Assembly: GCA_933228675.1 (NCBI GenBank)
Contig: OW121740.1
Location: 163,256,806 to 163,320,805 of the forward strand
DNA: 64,000 nucleotides
Direction: 5' to 3'
From: Stomorhina lunata
Taxonomy: Eukaryota > Arthropoda > Insecta > Diptera > Rhiniidae
The position numbers were made by a program, and so were the translations under genes. Positions 36,031 to 48,262 of this stretch are shown piece by piece. The first letter of the stretch is position 1. Every line of letters begins with the position of its first letter. The notes beneath the pieces were generated by a model. That model was not told the DNA's origin. It did not search any database and saw only the letters and a program-made list of their open reading frames with translations.

Positions 36031-37164
36031 ACTATATTGTTAGTCCTTACCTTGAATGTTATTTTAATACATATGGTTTTTTTGTTATACATTATTTTTA
36101 AAATTAGACCAAAAACAACATTAATTTGAAAATTTCCACACCCTAAAATTGTTCCAATGCAACTTTTCTAAAAATAATTTGTCCTCAACATGTGAAACTC
36201 AAATAAAAAATTAACATTTCTGTCAAACTATTTTATTATTTTCTGCATTTTTCAACTTTTGATTGTAACAACAAACATTTTAAACTCAATAATTTGTAGC
36301 TGGTAATATGTACCTGTCATATTGAATTTAAATTTTAAGTACTGCAGAAAAATTTTGAAAATAAAAAGGTAAGTGTATGTGTGTGTGTGTAACTAAATAA
36401 ATTTAGAAAACATTCAGAACAAGTTAAGTTAAGTAGCTCTCCTAAAACGAGCGACTAAATGCTAGTTGAGTTGTTAAAGTGTAGTCACTAAAAATTTGCC
36501 AAATTATATATGAATAGAAAGGAATAGTTGGTATAGAAGATAGAGAAAATATTGCAGTATAAGTATATGCTTTTCATTGTGTGTGTGTGTATGTGTAAGT
36601 TTGTCATCGTTTAAGTAGTTGTGAAAGTTTTTGTTACCTGTAGAGAAAAATTATAACTTTTGTGCTTTGAATTCATTTCGTGAATAAACTGCTTAAAATG
36701 TAAATGAAGTATCCTGCTGCTTTGTATTGCTCCTGCTGCTGCTGCTTCTACTCATGTTCGTTGAACATTGTACAACTTATATTTCAAGTACTTAGTACTT
36801 AACAAAAATGAGTTTGAATTGCACAAAGACAGGGGACCGACCTCCAGCATTTCACTAATAGAAATATGCAACAAAAAGAACACAAAATTTAACGAAACTA
36901 GAAAAAAAAAACAACACAAATATAATGAAGTGACAAAAATGTTTTTGTCACAATTCAAGTAAAACTGGAAAAGCTGCAGGATTTCTCAAAATTACAAACA
37001 TACACATGCAAGCAGACATATTTTCATATGTATTACGCAAGAACTAAATGTCGTGTTATTGATATAAACGTTAGTAGCAATAATAACAATTTTGATTCAT
37101 ATAGAAATTTTACAGTGAAGTACAAATTAGTTAAATTAAAACTAATGAAATATTCCAATTAAAA
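36031..37164. other. A/T-rich spacer separating opposed arrays
   Basis: Ordinary sequence with short GT and GCT runs (36376-36390, 36728-36750). The opposing frames at 36752-36962 are unsupported. Confidence 0.5.
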
Positions 37165-39125
37165 TTTAAAAAAGTAAAAATTTAAAAAAAATTTCAATAG
37201 AAAAATAGTTAAAATACTGAAAATTTACCTAAAGAAAAATAGTCAAAATTTTGAAAATTTTCATATAGAAAAATAGTCAAAATTTTGAAAATTTTCCTAT
37301 AGAAAAAAGTCAAAATTTTGAAAATTTTCCTATAGAAAAATGGTCAAAATTTTCCTATAGAAAAAAAGTAACAATTTTCCTATAGAAAAATAGTAACAAT
37401 TTTCCTATAAAAAAATAGTAAAAATTTTTTAAATTTTCCTATAGAAAAATAGTAGAAATTTTGAAAATTTTCCTATAGAAAAATAGTAAAAAATTTTGAA
37501 AATTTTCCTGTAGAAAAATATTCAAAATTTTGAAAATTTTCCTATAGAAAAATATTCAAAATTTTGAAAATTTTCCTATAGAAAATTATTTAAAGTCTTG
37601 AAAATTTTTCTATAGAAAAATATTCAAAATTTTGAAAATTTTCCTATAGAAAAATATTCAAAATTTTGAAAATTTTCCTATAGAAAAACAATTTTCCTAT
37701 AGAAAAATAGTAACAATTTTCCTATAGAAAAATAGTAAAAATTTTGAAAATTTTCCTTTAGTAAAATAGTAAAAATTTTGAAAATTTTCCTATAAAAAAG
37801 TAGTATTTTGAAAATTTTCCTATAGAAAAATAGTAAAAATTTTTAAAATTTTCCTACAGAAAAATAGTCAAAATTTTGAAAATTTTCATATAAAAAAATA
37901 GTCAAAACTTTGAAAATTTTCTTATAGAAAAATAGTAAAAATTTTGAAAATTTTCCTATAGAAAAATAGTAAAAATTTTGAAAGTTTTCGTATATAAAAA
38001 AATAAAAATTTTGAAAATTTTCCTATAGAAAAATATCCAAAATTTTGAAAATTTTCCTATATAAATATTGTAAAAATATTGAAAATTTTCCTATAGAAAA
38101 ATTGTAAAAATATTACAGATTTTCCTATAGAAAAATAGTAAAGATTTTAAAAATTTTCCTATAGAAAAATAGTAAAAATTTTAAAAATTTTCCTATAGAA
38201 AAATAGTAAAAATTTTAAAAATTTTCCTATACAAAAATAGTAAAAATTTTGAAAATTTTTGTATATAAAAAAAATAAAAATTTTGAAAATTTTCCTATAG
38301 AAAAATATTCAAAATTTTGAAAATTTTCCTATAGAAAAATATTCAAAATTTTGAAAATTTTCCTATAGAAAAATAATCAAAATTTTGAAAATTTTCCTAT
38401 AGAAAAATATTCAAAATTTTGAAAATTTTCCTATAGAAAAATATTCAAAATTTTGAATATTTTCCTATAGAAAAATAGTAAAAATTTTGAAAATTTTCCT
38501 ATAGCAAAATATTAAAAATTTTCCTATAGAAAAATAGTAAAAATTTTGAAAATTTTCCTATAGCAAAACAGTAAAAATTTTGAAAATTTTCCTATAGAAA
38601 AATATTCAAAATTTTGAAAATTTTGCTTTTGAAAAATATTCAAAATTTTCCTGTAGAAAAATATTAAAAATTTTAAAAATTTTCCTATAGAAAAATATTC
38701 AAAATTTGTAAGATTTTCCTATTGAAAAATAGTAAAAATTTTGAAAATGTTTCTATAGAAAAATAATAATTTTTGAAAATTTTCCTATAGAAAAATAGTC
38801 AAAATTTTTAAAAATGTTCTACAGAAAAACTGTAAAATTTAAAAATTTTTTCTATAGAAAAAATAAAATTAAAAAATTTCTTATAGAAGAAAAATTTTCC
38901 TGTAAAAAAATATAAAAAATGGAATTGGAAAGTAGTAAAAATTTTTAAATTTTTAAAATTTTCCTATAGTATAGTTTTTAAAAATTTCCGATAGAAAAAT
39001 AGTAATATTATGAAGATTTTTCTGTAGAAAAATAGTAAATTTTTAGTTTTTTTTTTTTATAAGAAGATACAAAATTTTTTAAGTGTTTCTGTAGAAAAAT
39101 AGTAAATTTCTGAAAATTTTTTTTA
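37165..39125 (-). repeat. 34-bp array in reverse orientation
   Basis: Units read GAAAATTTTCCTATAGAAAA followed by ATAGTAAAAATTTT or ATTCAAAATTTT. This is the reverse complement of the 29021-36030 family, same period of 34 bp. Copies with TAGTAAAAA and with TATTCAAAA linkers occur in runs, showing local amplification of variants. Confidence 0.95.
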
Positions 39126-40284
39126 GGTATTTGACTTCGTTTCCCCTTTCACTGTTCAAACTTTTTCTCTGCTTACAAATTCATAGTCACCATTTTTATT
39201 TTTAATTTTTCTTTTTTTGGAGAACCCTCTCTAAAGACACTTGATTTAAAACTACAAATGAAAGTTGCAAACACCAAAAACAAAATACAGTGTCATTGAC
39301 AACAACAGAAACAACAATGTTTTTTAAAGTTGCTCACAAAAATGTTAACGACAAAAGTTATAATTGCATAACGTGTGCGCTACGTTTGTACTTAATCGTA
39401 CGAAAATTTATACATTTAAAGAATACATACGCAGTTGAATATATGTACATACCCAGTGGGAAATTGGGATGTGAAAAATTGCGTGTTGGAGTTTGAGAAC
39501 TCAAATGAAGTAAAAAAGTAAATAACGATTCTTTGCTGTCATTAAAGTCGTGCTTATGTGGAGAAAAAAATCTCTGTTGGGTTTAAGGTTTTCATATAGA
39601 GAAGATAGTTTTTATTTTCATATGAACGCAATAGAATGACAAATATGAATAACGCTTCTATCATTTACTAAAACAAGTTGGTGCATGATTTATAATAGTT
39701 TTGGGCCTCAAAAATTTACCTTTATAAGTATTGTGTTCATTAGTATAAATTTTCGGGCCACCCTCTGGAAATGAAATCGAATTGATTTAAGTGTACGAGC
39801 TTGAAGATATTTGCTTTAAATATTTTAAGCAAAACGTAAAATTTTAGATACATATTATACTTTTTTTTGTAAAAATATCCTTGTTCTAATATTGATTCTG
39901 ACAAAACGAAGAATAGACTATTTCATACAAAATAAGGACTTTACTTTATATCTTTTTGTTTTTATTAAAATTTAACATTTTTACACAATTTTTTATTTTT
40001 CATAAAATTTAAAATTTGTTTACCTTAAAATCGATCTAACTTTATTTTCAAGGGATTACTTGAACTTTTTTTCGTTTCGATCTTATATATTTATGTATTG
40101 TATTAAGATATAACATACTTTTGTAGCGGAAATGGAACTTAAATCAAATGAATTTTAAATAGAAGGAACAATTTTTAGAAAATAGTGCATATAATCAGGC
40201 GTAGGCAATACATACATATCACCAGAAGCCCAATACATTTTGTAATTTTCGTAAATATCCGATCATAAATAAAACAAAAAATAC
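39126..40284. other. A/T-rich spacer, no gene recognised
   Basis: No repeat structure or coding signal seen. The 68-codon frame at 39290-39496 is not recognised. Confidence 0.5.
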
Positions 40285-41035
40285 ATAAAAATTTTTCTAT
40301 AGAAAAATTTTCAATAAAAAAATTTTCGATAAAAGATTTTTCTATAGAAAAATTTTCGATAAAAAATTTTATAGCAAAATTTTCGGTAAAAAAATTTTTT
40401 ATAGAAAAAAATTTTTCTATAGAAAAATTTTCGATAAAAAAATTTTTTATAGAAAAAAATTTTTCTATAGAAAAATTTTCGATAAAAAAATCTTTCTATA
40501 AAAAAATTTTCGATAAAAAAATTTTTCTATAGAAAAATTTTCGATAAAAAAATTTTTCTATAGAAAAATTTTCGATAAAAAAATTTTTCTATAGAAAAAT
40601 TTTCGATAAAAAAACTTTTTTTATATAAAAAAATTTTCGATAAAAAATTTTTCTATAGAAAAATTTTCTGTAGAAATTTTTTCTGTAGAAAAATTTTCGA
40701 TAAAAAAATTTTTCGTTAGAAAAATTTTCGATAAAAAAATTTTTCTATAGAAAAATTTTCGTTAGAAAATTTTTTCTGTAAAAAATAATAATAATTCGAT
40801 AAAAAAATTTTTCGTTAGAAAAATTTTTGATAAAAAAATTTTTCTATAGAAAAATTTTCGATAAAAAAATTTTTCTATAGCAAAATTTTCGATAAAAAAA
40901 ATTTTTCTATAGAAAAATTTTCGATAAAAAAAATTTTTCTATAGAAAAATTTTCGATAAAAAAATTTTTCTATAGAAAAATTTTCGAAAAAAAAAATTTT
41001 CTATAGAAAAATTTTCCATAAAAAAATTTTTCTTA
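40285..41035. repeat. 30-bp A/T-rich tandem array
   Basis: Units combine TTTTTCTATAGAAAAATTTT with CGATAAAAAA; period 29-31 bp, mostly from changes in A and T run length. The linker CGATA is close to the CGATATT linker of the 29-bp array at 9847-12700. Confidence 0.95.
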
Positions 41036-42662
41036 AATATAAAAACTTGTATTTTTACAAGTTATTATTTCTTTTCCCGCTCTTCTTTACTAATTTTATT
41101 TAGCCATTTAAAAAAAAACTGGTTTCACTAAAATAGCGTTTCCGCTTTCTTCTTGCTCATTTTGTTTTTAACAATTTGACACATGGAATGTTTCTGTAAA
41201 TGTTTCCAACTGATGAAGACGATGATGCCTTTGCTGCTACAACTACTCACTCACTGTTCCTGCTACTATTTATTTGTATTTGTGCGAGTCAGTACTTTTT
41301 TTCTGACGCTTTTGAAGGAAACGAAGAAAAACTGTCACTTGCAGAATAAAGTGCGTTAATCAAATTTAGTTGGAAAAATGTGTAGTTATATTATGTGAAG
41401 TTGTAGTTGTTTTTATCCTTATTCGTTTGTTGCAGTAGAAATAAAATTTTCCATGAAAAATAGTAAAAACCAAAACGTAAATCGCAAAAAAAAACAGAGA
41501 ATCGGGTGGCTTTAAATGAATTAATAATAAAGTTTTGTGCTTTTAGATCGTATTCACTGCATGAACTATGGCGCTGTTACTTTGCTAGTTGAAGCTGTAA
41601 TAAGAGCCATGTCTAAATCAGCAATGGTGGTGCCCTGAAGCTTTTTGTACATAACTTTTTATTTGGCTGAATTAATAAATAAGTGAATAAATGTACAGGG
41701 TAGAGCTCGATTTAAATATAAAAAATCTACCCTACATCACATTACTTATTTTATGCTATTCGATTTGTGTCAGTTTTCTTCAAAATAGGCCAAGCTTTTA
41801 AATATCTTTTAAAATGAAACATCATCAATATTTCTTCAAATATTTTGAATTACCTAATTCTTTCCTTAAACTGTCTAATTTTTTAAAATTTTCTATCAAA
41901 AATTACAAATCCAAATAAATATTTTATATAAGGAAAATTCAGCTAAGAATCCTTTCGGTCATCCCAATAAAAACTTATCGTTATTACTTTATTTGTGGCC
42001 GTGGGAAAATATACAAGTTTTCCCTTACTCCTTTACATAAAATGTAAGTATGTATTGTATATATGTATAAATATGTCTCGATCTCTTTTTCTTGCATGGG
42101 TTAAGTGGGGTCCGAATTTACCATTAAATAAATTAAATATTTTATTACATTTCTATGTAGAAAAAATATATTTTTTGATATTAATGTAAATAAATCAAAT
42201 TTGTATAATTTTTTTTTTTGTTAACTACATTTTCGTTTTGGTTTCTCGCTTTCTCTTTCTATTAAATTAAAGCGTATTTATGTGTATGAATGTATTTTGT
42301 ATTCAATTTAACTTGTAAAAAATCATCTAGTTTGAGTTGTAAGTTCAAGCGATTTATTTCAAAAAGGAAAAAGTTCATGGAGTTTGATTCCAAAATGTCT
42401 CAAACAGAAAACGATTTTACAGAGAAAACATTTAAAGCTGATTATATTAAAATGGACGTCAAAAGGTTCAAAGAGTTGTTCATTGCGTGATTATTTGAAC
42501 ATCTGTTGGCAGTGAAAATAAAGTGAAAAGAAACTTACTTTTAAGTAGAATTCTCTAGTAGCAAGCACACGTATAAGATGGATATTGAATTTCTGAGCCA
42601 TAAGGCAATCCAGTGCCAATGTTGGATTTAGGACAGAGGACATTAAAACTTAAACTTTATTT
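41036..42662. other. A/T-rich spacer, no gene recognised
   Basis: Frames at 41995-42189 and 42290-42490 show no recognisable domain. The second (EFDSKMSQTENDFTEK) is less biased than its neighbours but has no other support. Confidence 0.45.
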
Positions 42663-42992
42663 ATATGAACAGTTTTCTATCAAAAGTTTTATATGAAAAA
42701 TTTTCTATAAAAATTTCTAAATTAAAGAACTTTTATGAAAATTTCTAAATAAAAAATTTTCTATAAAAACTTTTACATGAAAAATTTTCTATAAACATTT
42801 TTTTATGAAAAAATATCTATAAAAATTTAAAAAAAAAATATTCTATAAAAATTTTTATATAATTTTTTTTTATATGAAAAATTTTTAGGTGAAAAATTTT
42901 TAATAAAAATTTTGAAAAATTAAAAAAAAAAAAAAAGTTTAGATGAAAAATTATTCTATAAAAAGTTTTTCATATAAAAATTGTTATAGAAA
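42663..42992. repeat. short degenerate A/T-rich array
   Basis: AAAAATTTTCTATAAAAATT-type units with ATATGA linkers, irregular period of 25-30 bp. Confidence 0.8.
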
Positions 42993-43329
42993 ATGTGGGA
43001 AGGGAAGGAAGATAAAATTGAAAAAGTTTGTCTTTGCTTTTGTTGATAATCTGAGCTTTAACTTATAGTTTACAAACATAATTCGTAATGATTGTGTTTG
43101 TAAAATAAGGAATTATACGAGGTTTTCGATCTTTTTCCAAGTAGGGATACTCCCCCTCAAGAGATGACCAAACCAACCATCGAAACGCGTCTAGGAATTG
43201 GTTGTTCCATAAACATTTTTTAGCTTTTATCAATAAACTATTTGTTACATTAAAAAATAAATGTAATAGATTTAGATCAAATGCAAATAACTTGTTTTAT
43301 TGAATCATATTTACATCTCTACAATTTTG
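42993..43329. other. short spacer between arrays
   Basis: Includes a less A/T-rich stretch near 43120-43210 (CTCCCCCTCAAGAGATGACC). No feature recognised. Confidence 0.45.
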
Positions 43330-46065
43330 TTATTTTTTGAAAAAAATTTAATAGAAAAATCATAAAATTTTTATAACAAAATTTTCCACATACAATTTTT
43401 ACAAAAAAATTTCGCCTCTTTAATTTTTATAGAAAAACTTTTGTTATAAAATTTTTATAGAAAAATTTTCGTTATAAAATTTTTACAGAAAAATTTTCGT
43501 TATAAAATTTTCATAGAAAAAATTTCGTTATAAAATTTTCATAGAAAAAATGTCGATTTAAAATTTTTATAGAAAAATTTTCGATATAAAATTTTTATAG
43601 AAAAATTTTCGATATAAAATTTTTTATAGAAAAATTTTCGATGTAAAATTTTTATAGTAAAATTTTGGTTATAAATTTTGTAAAGACAAATTTTCGTTAT
43701 AAAATTTTTGTTATAAAATTTTTATAGAAAAATTTTCGTTATAAAATTGTTTTAGAAAAATTTTTTTAAAAAAATTTTCGTTATAAAATTTTTTTAGAAA
43801 AACTTTCGTAATATAATTTTTTTAGAAAATTTTTCGTAATAAAATTTGTGTAGAAAAACTTTTGTTAAACAATTTTAATAGAAAAATTTTCGATATAAAA
43901 TTTGTATAAAAAAATTTTTAGAATTAAATTTTCATAGAAAAATTTTCGGTACATAATTTTTATAGCAAAACTTTTGTTTGAAAATTTTATTAAAAAATGT
44001 TCGTTATAAATTTTATTAAAAAATTATATACATTTTTTCAAGAAAATTTTCGTTATAATTTTTTTTTTCTAAATTTTCGTTATAAAATTGTTATAGAAAA
44101 ATTTTTCATATAAAAATTTTATAAAATAATTTTCCATATAAAATTTTTACAAAAAAATTTCGCATATTAAATTTTTATAGAAAAACTTTTGTTAGAAAAT
44201 TTTATAAAAAAAATTTTCGTTATAAAATTTTTTTAGAAAAATTTTCGTTATAAAATTTTTATAGAAAAATTTTCGTTAGAAAATTTTTATAGAACAATTT
44301 TCGTTATAAAATTTTCGATATAAAATTTGTATAAAAAATTTGTTCAATATGAAATTCTCATATAAAATTTTCGATATAAAATTTTAAAAGAAAAATTTTG
44401 GATGTAAAATTTTTGTAGAAAAAATTTCGATATAAAATTTTTATAGAAAAATTTTCCATATCATTTTTTGTTAAAAATTTTTCGATAGAAATTTTTTTTA
44501 TCAAAAATTTTTCTAGAAAAATATTTTTTGTCAAACAATAATAACAAACAATTTTATAAAAAAAATTTGCCGTATAAAATTTTTACAAAAAAAATTTCGC
44601 ACATAAAATTTCGCATATAAAATTTTTATAGCAAAACTTTTGTTAGAAAATTTAATTAAAAAATCTTCGCTATAAATTTTATTGTAAACTGTAAATTTTT
44701 TTAGAAAAATTTTCGTTATAATTTTTTTAGAAAAATTTTCGTTATAATTTTTTTTTTTAAATTTTCGTTATAAAATTGTTATAGAAAAATTTTTCATATA
44801 AAGTTTTTATAAAATAATTTTTCATATAAAATTTTTACAAAAAAAATTCGCATATTTAATTTTTATAGAAAAACATTTGTTAGAAAATTTTCTTAAAAAA
44901 TTTTCGTTACAAATTTTGTTTAGAAAAATTTTCGTTATAAAATTTTTATAGAAAAATTTTCGTTAGAAAATTTCTATAGAACAATTTTCGTTACAAAACT
45001 TTCGATATAAAATTTGTATAAAAAATTTGTTCAATATGAAATTCTCATATAAAATTTTCGATATAAAATTTTAAAAGAAAAATTTTGGATGTAAAATTTT
45101 TGTAGAAAAAATTTCGATATAAAATTTTTATAGAAAAATTTTCCATATCATTTTTTGTTAAAAATTTTTCGATAGAAATTTTTTTTATCAAAAATTTTTC
45201 TAGAAAAAATATTTTTTGTCAAAGTCCATTTAGAACAATTTTATAAAAAAAATTTGCCGTATAAAATTTTTACAAAAAAATTTCGCACATAAAATTTCGC
45301 ATATAAAATTTTTATAGCAAAACATTTGTTAGAAAATTTAATTAAAAAATCTTCGCTATAAATTTTATTGTAAACTGTAAATTTTTTTAGAAAAATTTTC
45401 GTTATAAATTTTTTTTTTCTTTAAATTTTCGTTATAAAATTGTTATAGAAAAATTTTTCATATAAAGTTTTTATAAAATAATTTTTTATATAAAATTTTT
45501 ACAAAAAAAATTCGCATATTTAATTTTTATAGAAAAACTTTTGTTAGAAAATTTTCTTAAAAAATTTTCGTTACAAATTTTGTTTAGAAAAATTTTCGTT
45601 ATAAAATTTTATAGAAAAATTTTCGTTATAAAATTTTTATAGAAAAAATTTTGCTATAAAATTTTTATAGAAAAAGTTTCGTTATAAAATTTTTATAGAA
45701 AAAGTTTCGTTATAAAATTTTTATAGAAAAATTTTTCATATAAAATTTGTGTAAAAAAAATATTCATATGAAATTTTCATAGAAAATTTTTTGATATAAA
45801 ATTTTAAAAGAAAAATTTTCGATGTAAAATTTTTATAGAAAAAATCTTGATATTAATTTTTTTTAAAGGTTTTCCATATAATTTTTTGTTAAAAATTTTT
45901 CGATAGAAAATTTTTTTTTTATCAAAAATTGTTTAAGAGAAAATATTTTTTGTCAAAGTCCGTTTAAAAAAATTTTGTAAAAAAATTTTCCATATAAAAT
46001 GTTTACAAAAAAATTTCGGATATAAGATTTTTATAGAAAAAGTTTTGTTAAAAAAGTTTTTTTGT
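43330..46065. repeat. 28-bp A/T-rich tandem array with higher-order structure
   Basis: The basic unit is 28 bp: two AAAATTTT boxes joined by TTATAG-type and CGTTAT or CGATAT linkers. On top of this lies a longer repeat, listed at 44078-45630. Confidence 0.94.
44078..45630. repeat. higher-order repeat of about 688 bp, two copies plus a partial third
   Basis: Diagnostic variant units recur in the same order: CATATTAAAT at 44163 and CATATTTAAT at 44851 (688 bp apart) and 45515 (664 bp later). TGTTCAATATGAAATTC occurs at 44341 and 45028 (687 bp), and TTGCCGTATAAAAT at 44567 and 45254 (687 bp). The copies are nearly identical over long stretches, more so than neighbouring 28-bp units, so the large duplication is younger than the array. 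Confidence 0.9.
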
Positions 46066-46390
46066 AATCCTCTGATTTTCCTCTATCTATAATGTATTTA
46101 GAATTTTTTTATTACTATGACCGATTTGATGAAAATTACAGAAACACGTGTTGAAAAAAAGTCACTTCCATTTTTGTAGCGTCCGTCACAGCACTTTAAA
46201 AGCGAATATCTTTTTCCTCCAATACAAGAATGCAAATTAACAAACGCCATTCGATAGCACAATCGATGGGCTAATATTCTCAGAAATCTGTGCAAGATAT
46301 CTAGTGTAAAACGACAATGGGATTCATTTAAGTACAATAAAATTCGTACAAATGTATCGTCCGTCACGCAGGATTTGCCCATATGTTTTT
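46066..46390 (-). other. unexplained less A/T-rich block with a 94-codon frame
   Basis: The minus strand has an open frame at 46098-46382 with an ordinary amino-acid mix (for example RFTLDILHRFLRILAHRL). No domain is recognised. GTCCGTCAC occurs twice, near 46180 and 46360. The block sits right at an array edge. It may be a fragment of an old transposon; a host gene is not supported. Confidence 0.25.
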
Positions 46391-48249
46391 TAATAACAAA
46401 AATATGATAAAAACTTCAAAATTTAAGAAAAATTCTTACATTCCCTTTATTTTTTTGAATTTTTTAGAAGACAAGACATTTTTTTCTACAAATGTGAATA
46501 CTAAGGTACTCATACAATCACAATTTTTATTACAATTTTCTATATTTTTTCTATAAACAATTTATATTATTATAAATTTTTAATTCAATTTTATTTTTAT
46601 GCCTAATACCAACAATTGTGACTAAATAAATTTTAAGCTGATTTAGCATAAAATAATAAAATATTATTGTTCTAGAATAAAATAGAAATGTCTCTTATTT
46701 TGTTTCTACTTCAATGGAGCATAGCATGCAACAAAAAATTTATTATTTTCTTAGAAAAAAATAAAATTTTAAGAAATTTTTAGTTTTAATTTGTTTGAAT
46801 TTTTTGTCTCCTTACAAAAAAATTTAAATGAACATTTAATTCATCTGTAAAATTTATAGCTACCAACTGTTACCCAAGACTAAAAACTAAATGTTTTAGT
46901 TTAAAAATTTATATTTATATCAAGGTCAGTAAATTAGAAAACGTTTGCAAAAGACTCATAGAAAAGGAAAAAAGAACTTAAGAAAAGCTACAGAAAAATC
47001 TGCAACTGGATTAAAATTTATTCAATATAAAATGAAAATCTTAAAAAAATACACATATTCTTGTTGTTATACTTGATATTGTTGCTGGTTTTGTTATTGT
47101 TGTTGTTGTTGTTGTCACTGCTGTTCTTTAGTTAAGATTTTCATAGCTTGTGACATTTTTATTCTTGCTGTGTTGGTTACAAATAGCAACAGGAAGGAAA
47201 CCCCCTAATGATAAAACTGTTACATCTCCATTAATAGTTAAAGCATAAGAACAATTTCATGATGTTTCCCCAATATTCTCTATATAAATATATATTTCCT
47301 CTCAAAGTCTTCTTGTCTTAAATACAACTTGTACTATTTTGGTTACATTAACAACAAATTTATTTAAACAATTTTTTTGTCGTCTGTTAAATAGAAGACA
47401 AAAAAAGTATATTTCGAAATGTTGCTGTTAAATTGTTGTATCTAGTGTAAGGACAAAGCAAGAAAGTGCCCCCAAGTGGAGTTGAAATGACTGTTGTTGT
47501 CAAGTATTTTGTTGCTGCATAAAGTTGTAAACAAAATTGTTTTAAATTTTAACAGAAAGAAAACAATAGAAAGAATTGTAGCCAAGTGCTAGAGAGGGAA
47601 GGGAATATTTTATAAAAGCAAATGCAAATTGTGTAGGAAAAATGTTCTTGAAAATCAACAGAAACAAAAAATTCAATGAAAACTACAAAACAACACTTAA
47701 GAAAATGCTCCATAACTTGTTGGCATTAAGCCCAAAATAGCGTATAAGAACCAAATAAAAGACAATAGATATAGAAATATATTTACAATATAGGACATGC
47801 TCACATATGGATAAGCAACATCGGATTATTGTATGCAAAAAGACACTCGATATCATAATTATATTTTCACTTAATATAATAGTTCAAAAAATTAAATTTT
47901 TTGCATACATTTGATCATTTATTTTTATTTTTATTTATAATGGTCTTCTGATTACACTTCTCCACAAAATGTAACTTTTTGCATTACAATTGACCACTTT
48001 ATTTGTTGTAATCTTCTTAAATTCAAAAACGATCGAGATTTAAAATTATAAGGATACATTATTTTAAACAATTTTTTTTATAAAATTTTATTGTTCGGTT
48101 TTGTTGAAAATTACATAATAGATATGCTTAAAGGATTCGGAGTTATTTGCATTTCACTGTAATTTTTTTTTTCAAATTTAATTTTTTTTTTTATTTTTTA
48201 AAAATTCATAAAAAATTTAAGATAATAAAAATATACCAATTTCTTTACA
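46391..48249. other. A/T-rich spacer, no gene recognised
   Basis: Contains a GTT run near 47095-47115 and short homopolymers near 48165-48200. No arrays or coding signal. Confidence 0.5.
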
Positions 48250-48262
48250 TGGTCACAAAACT

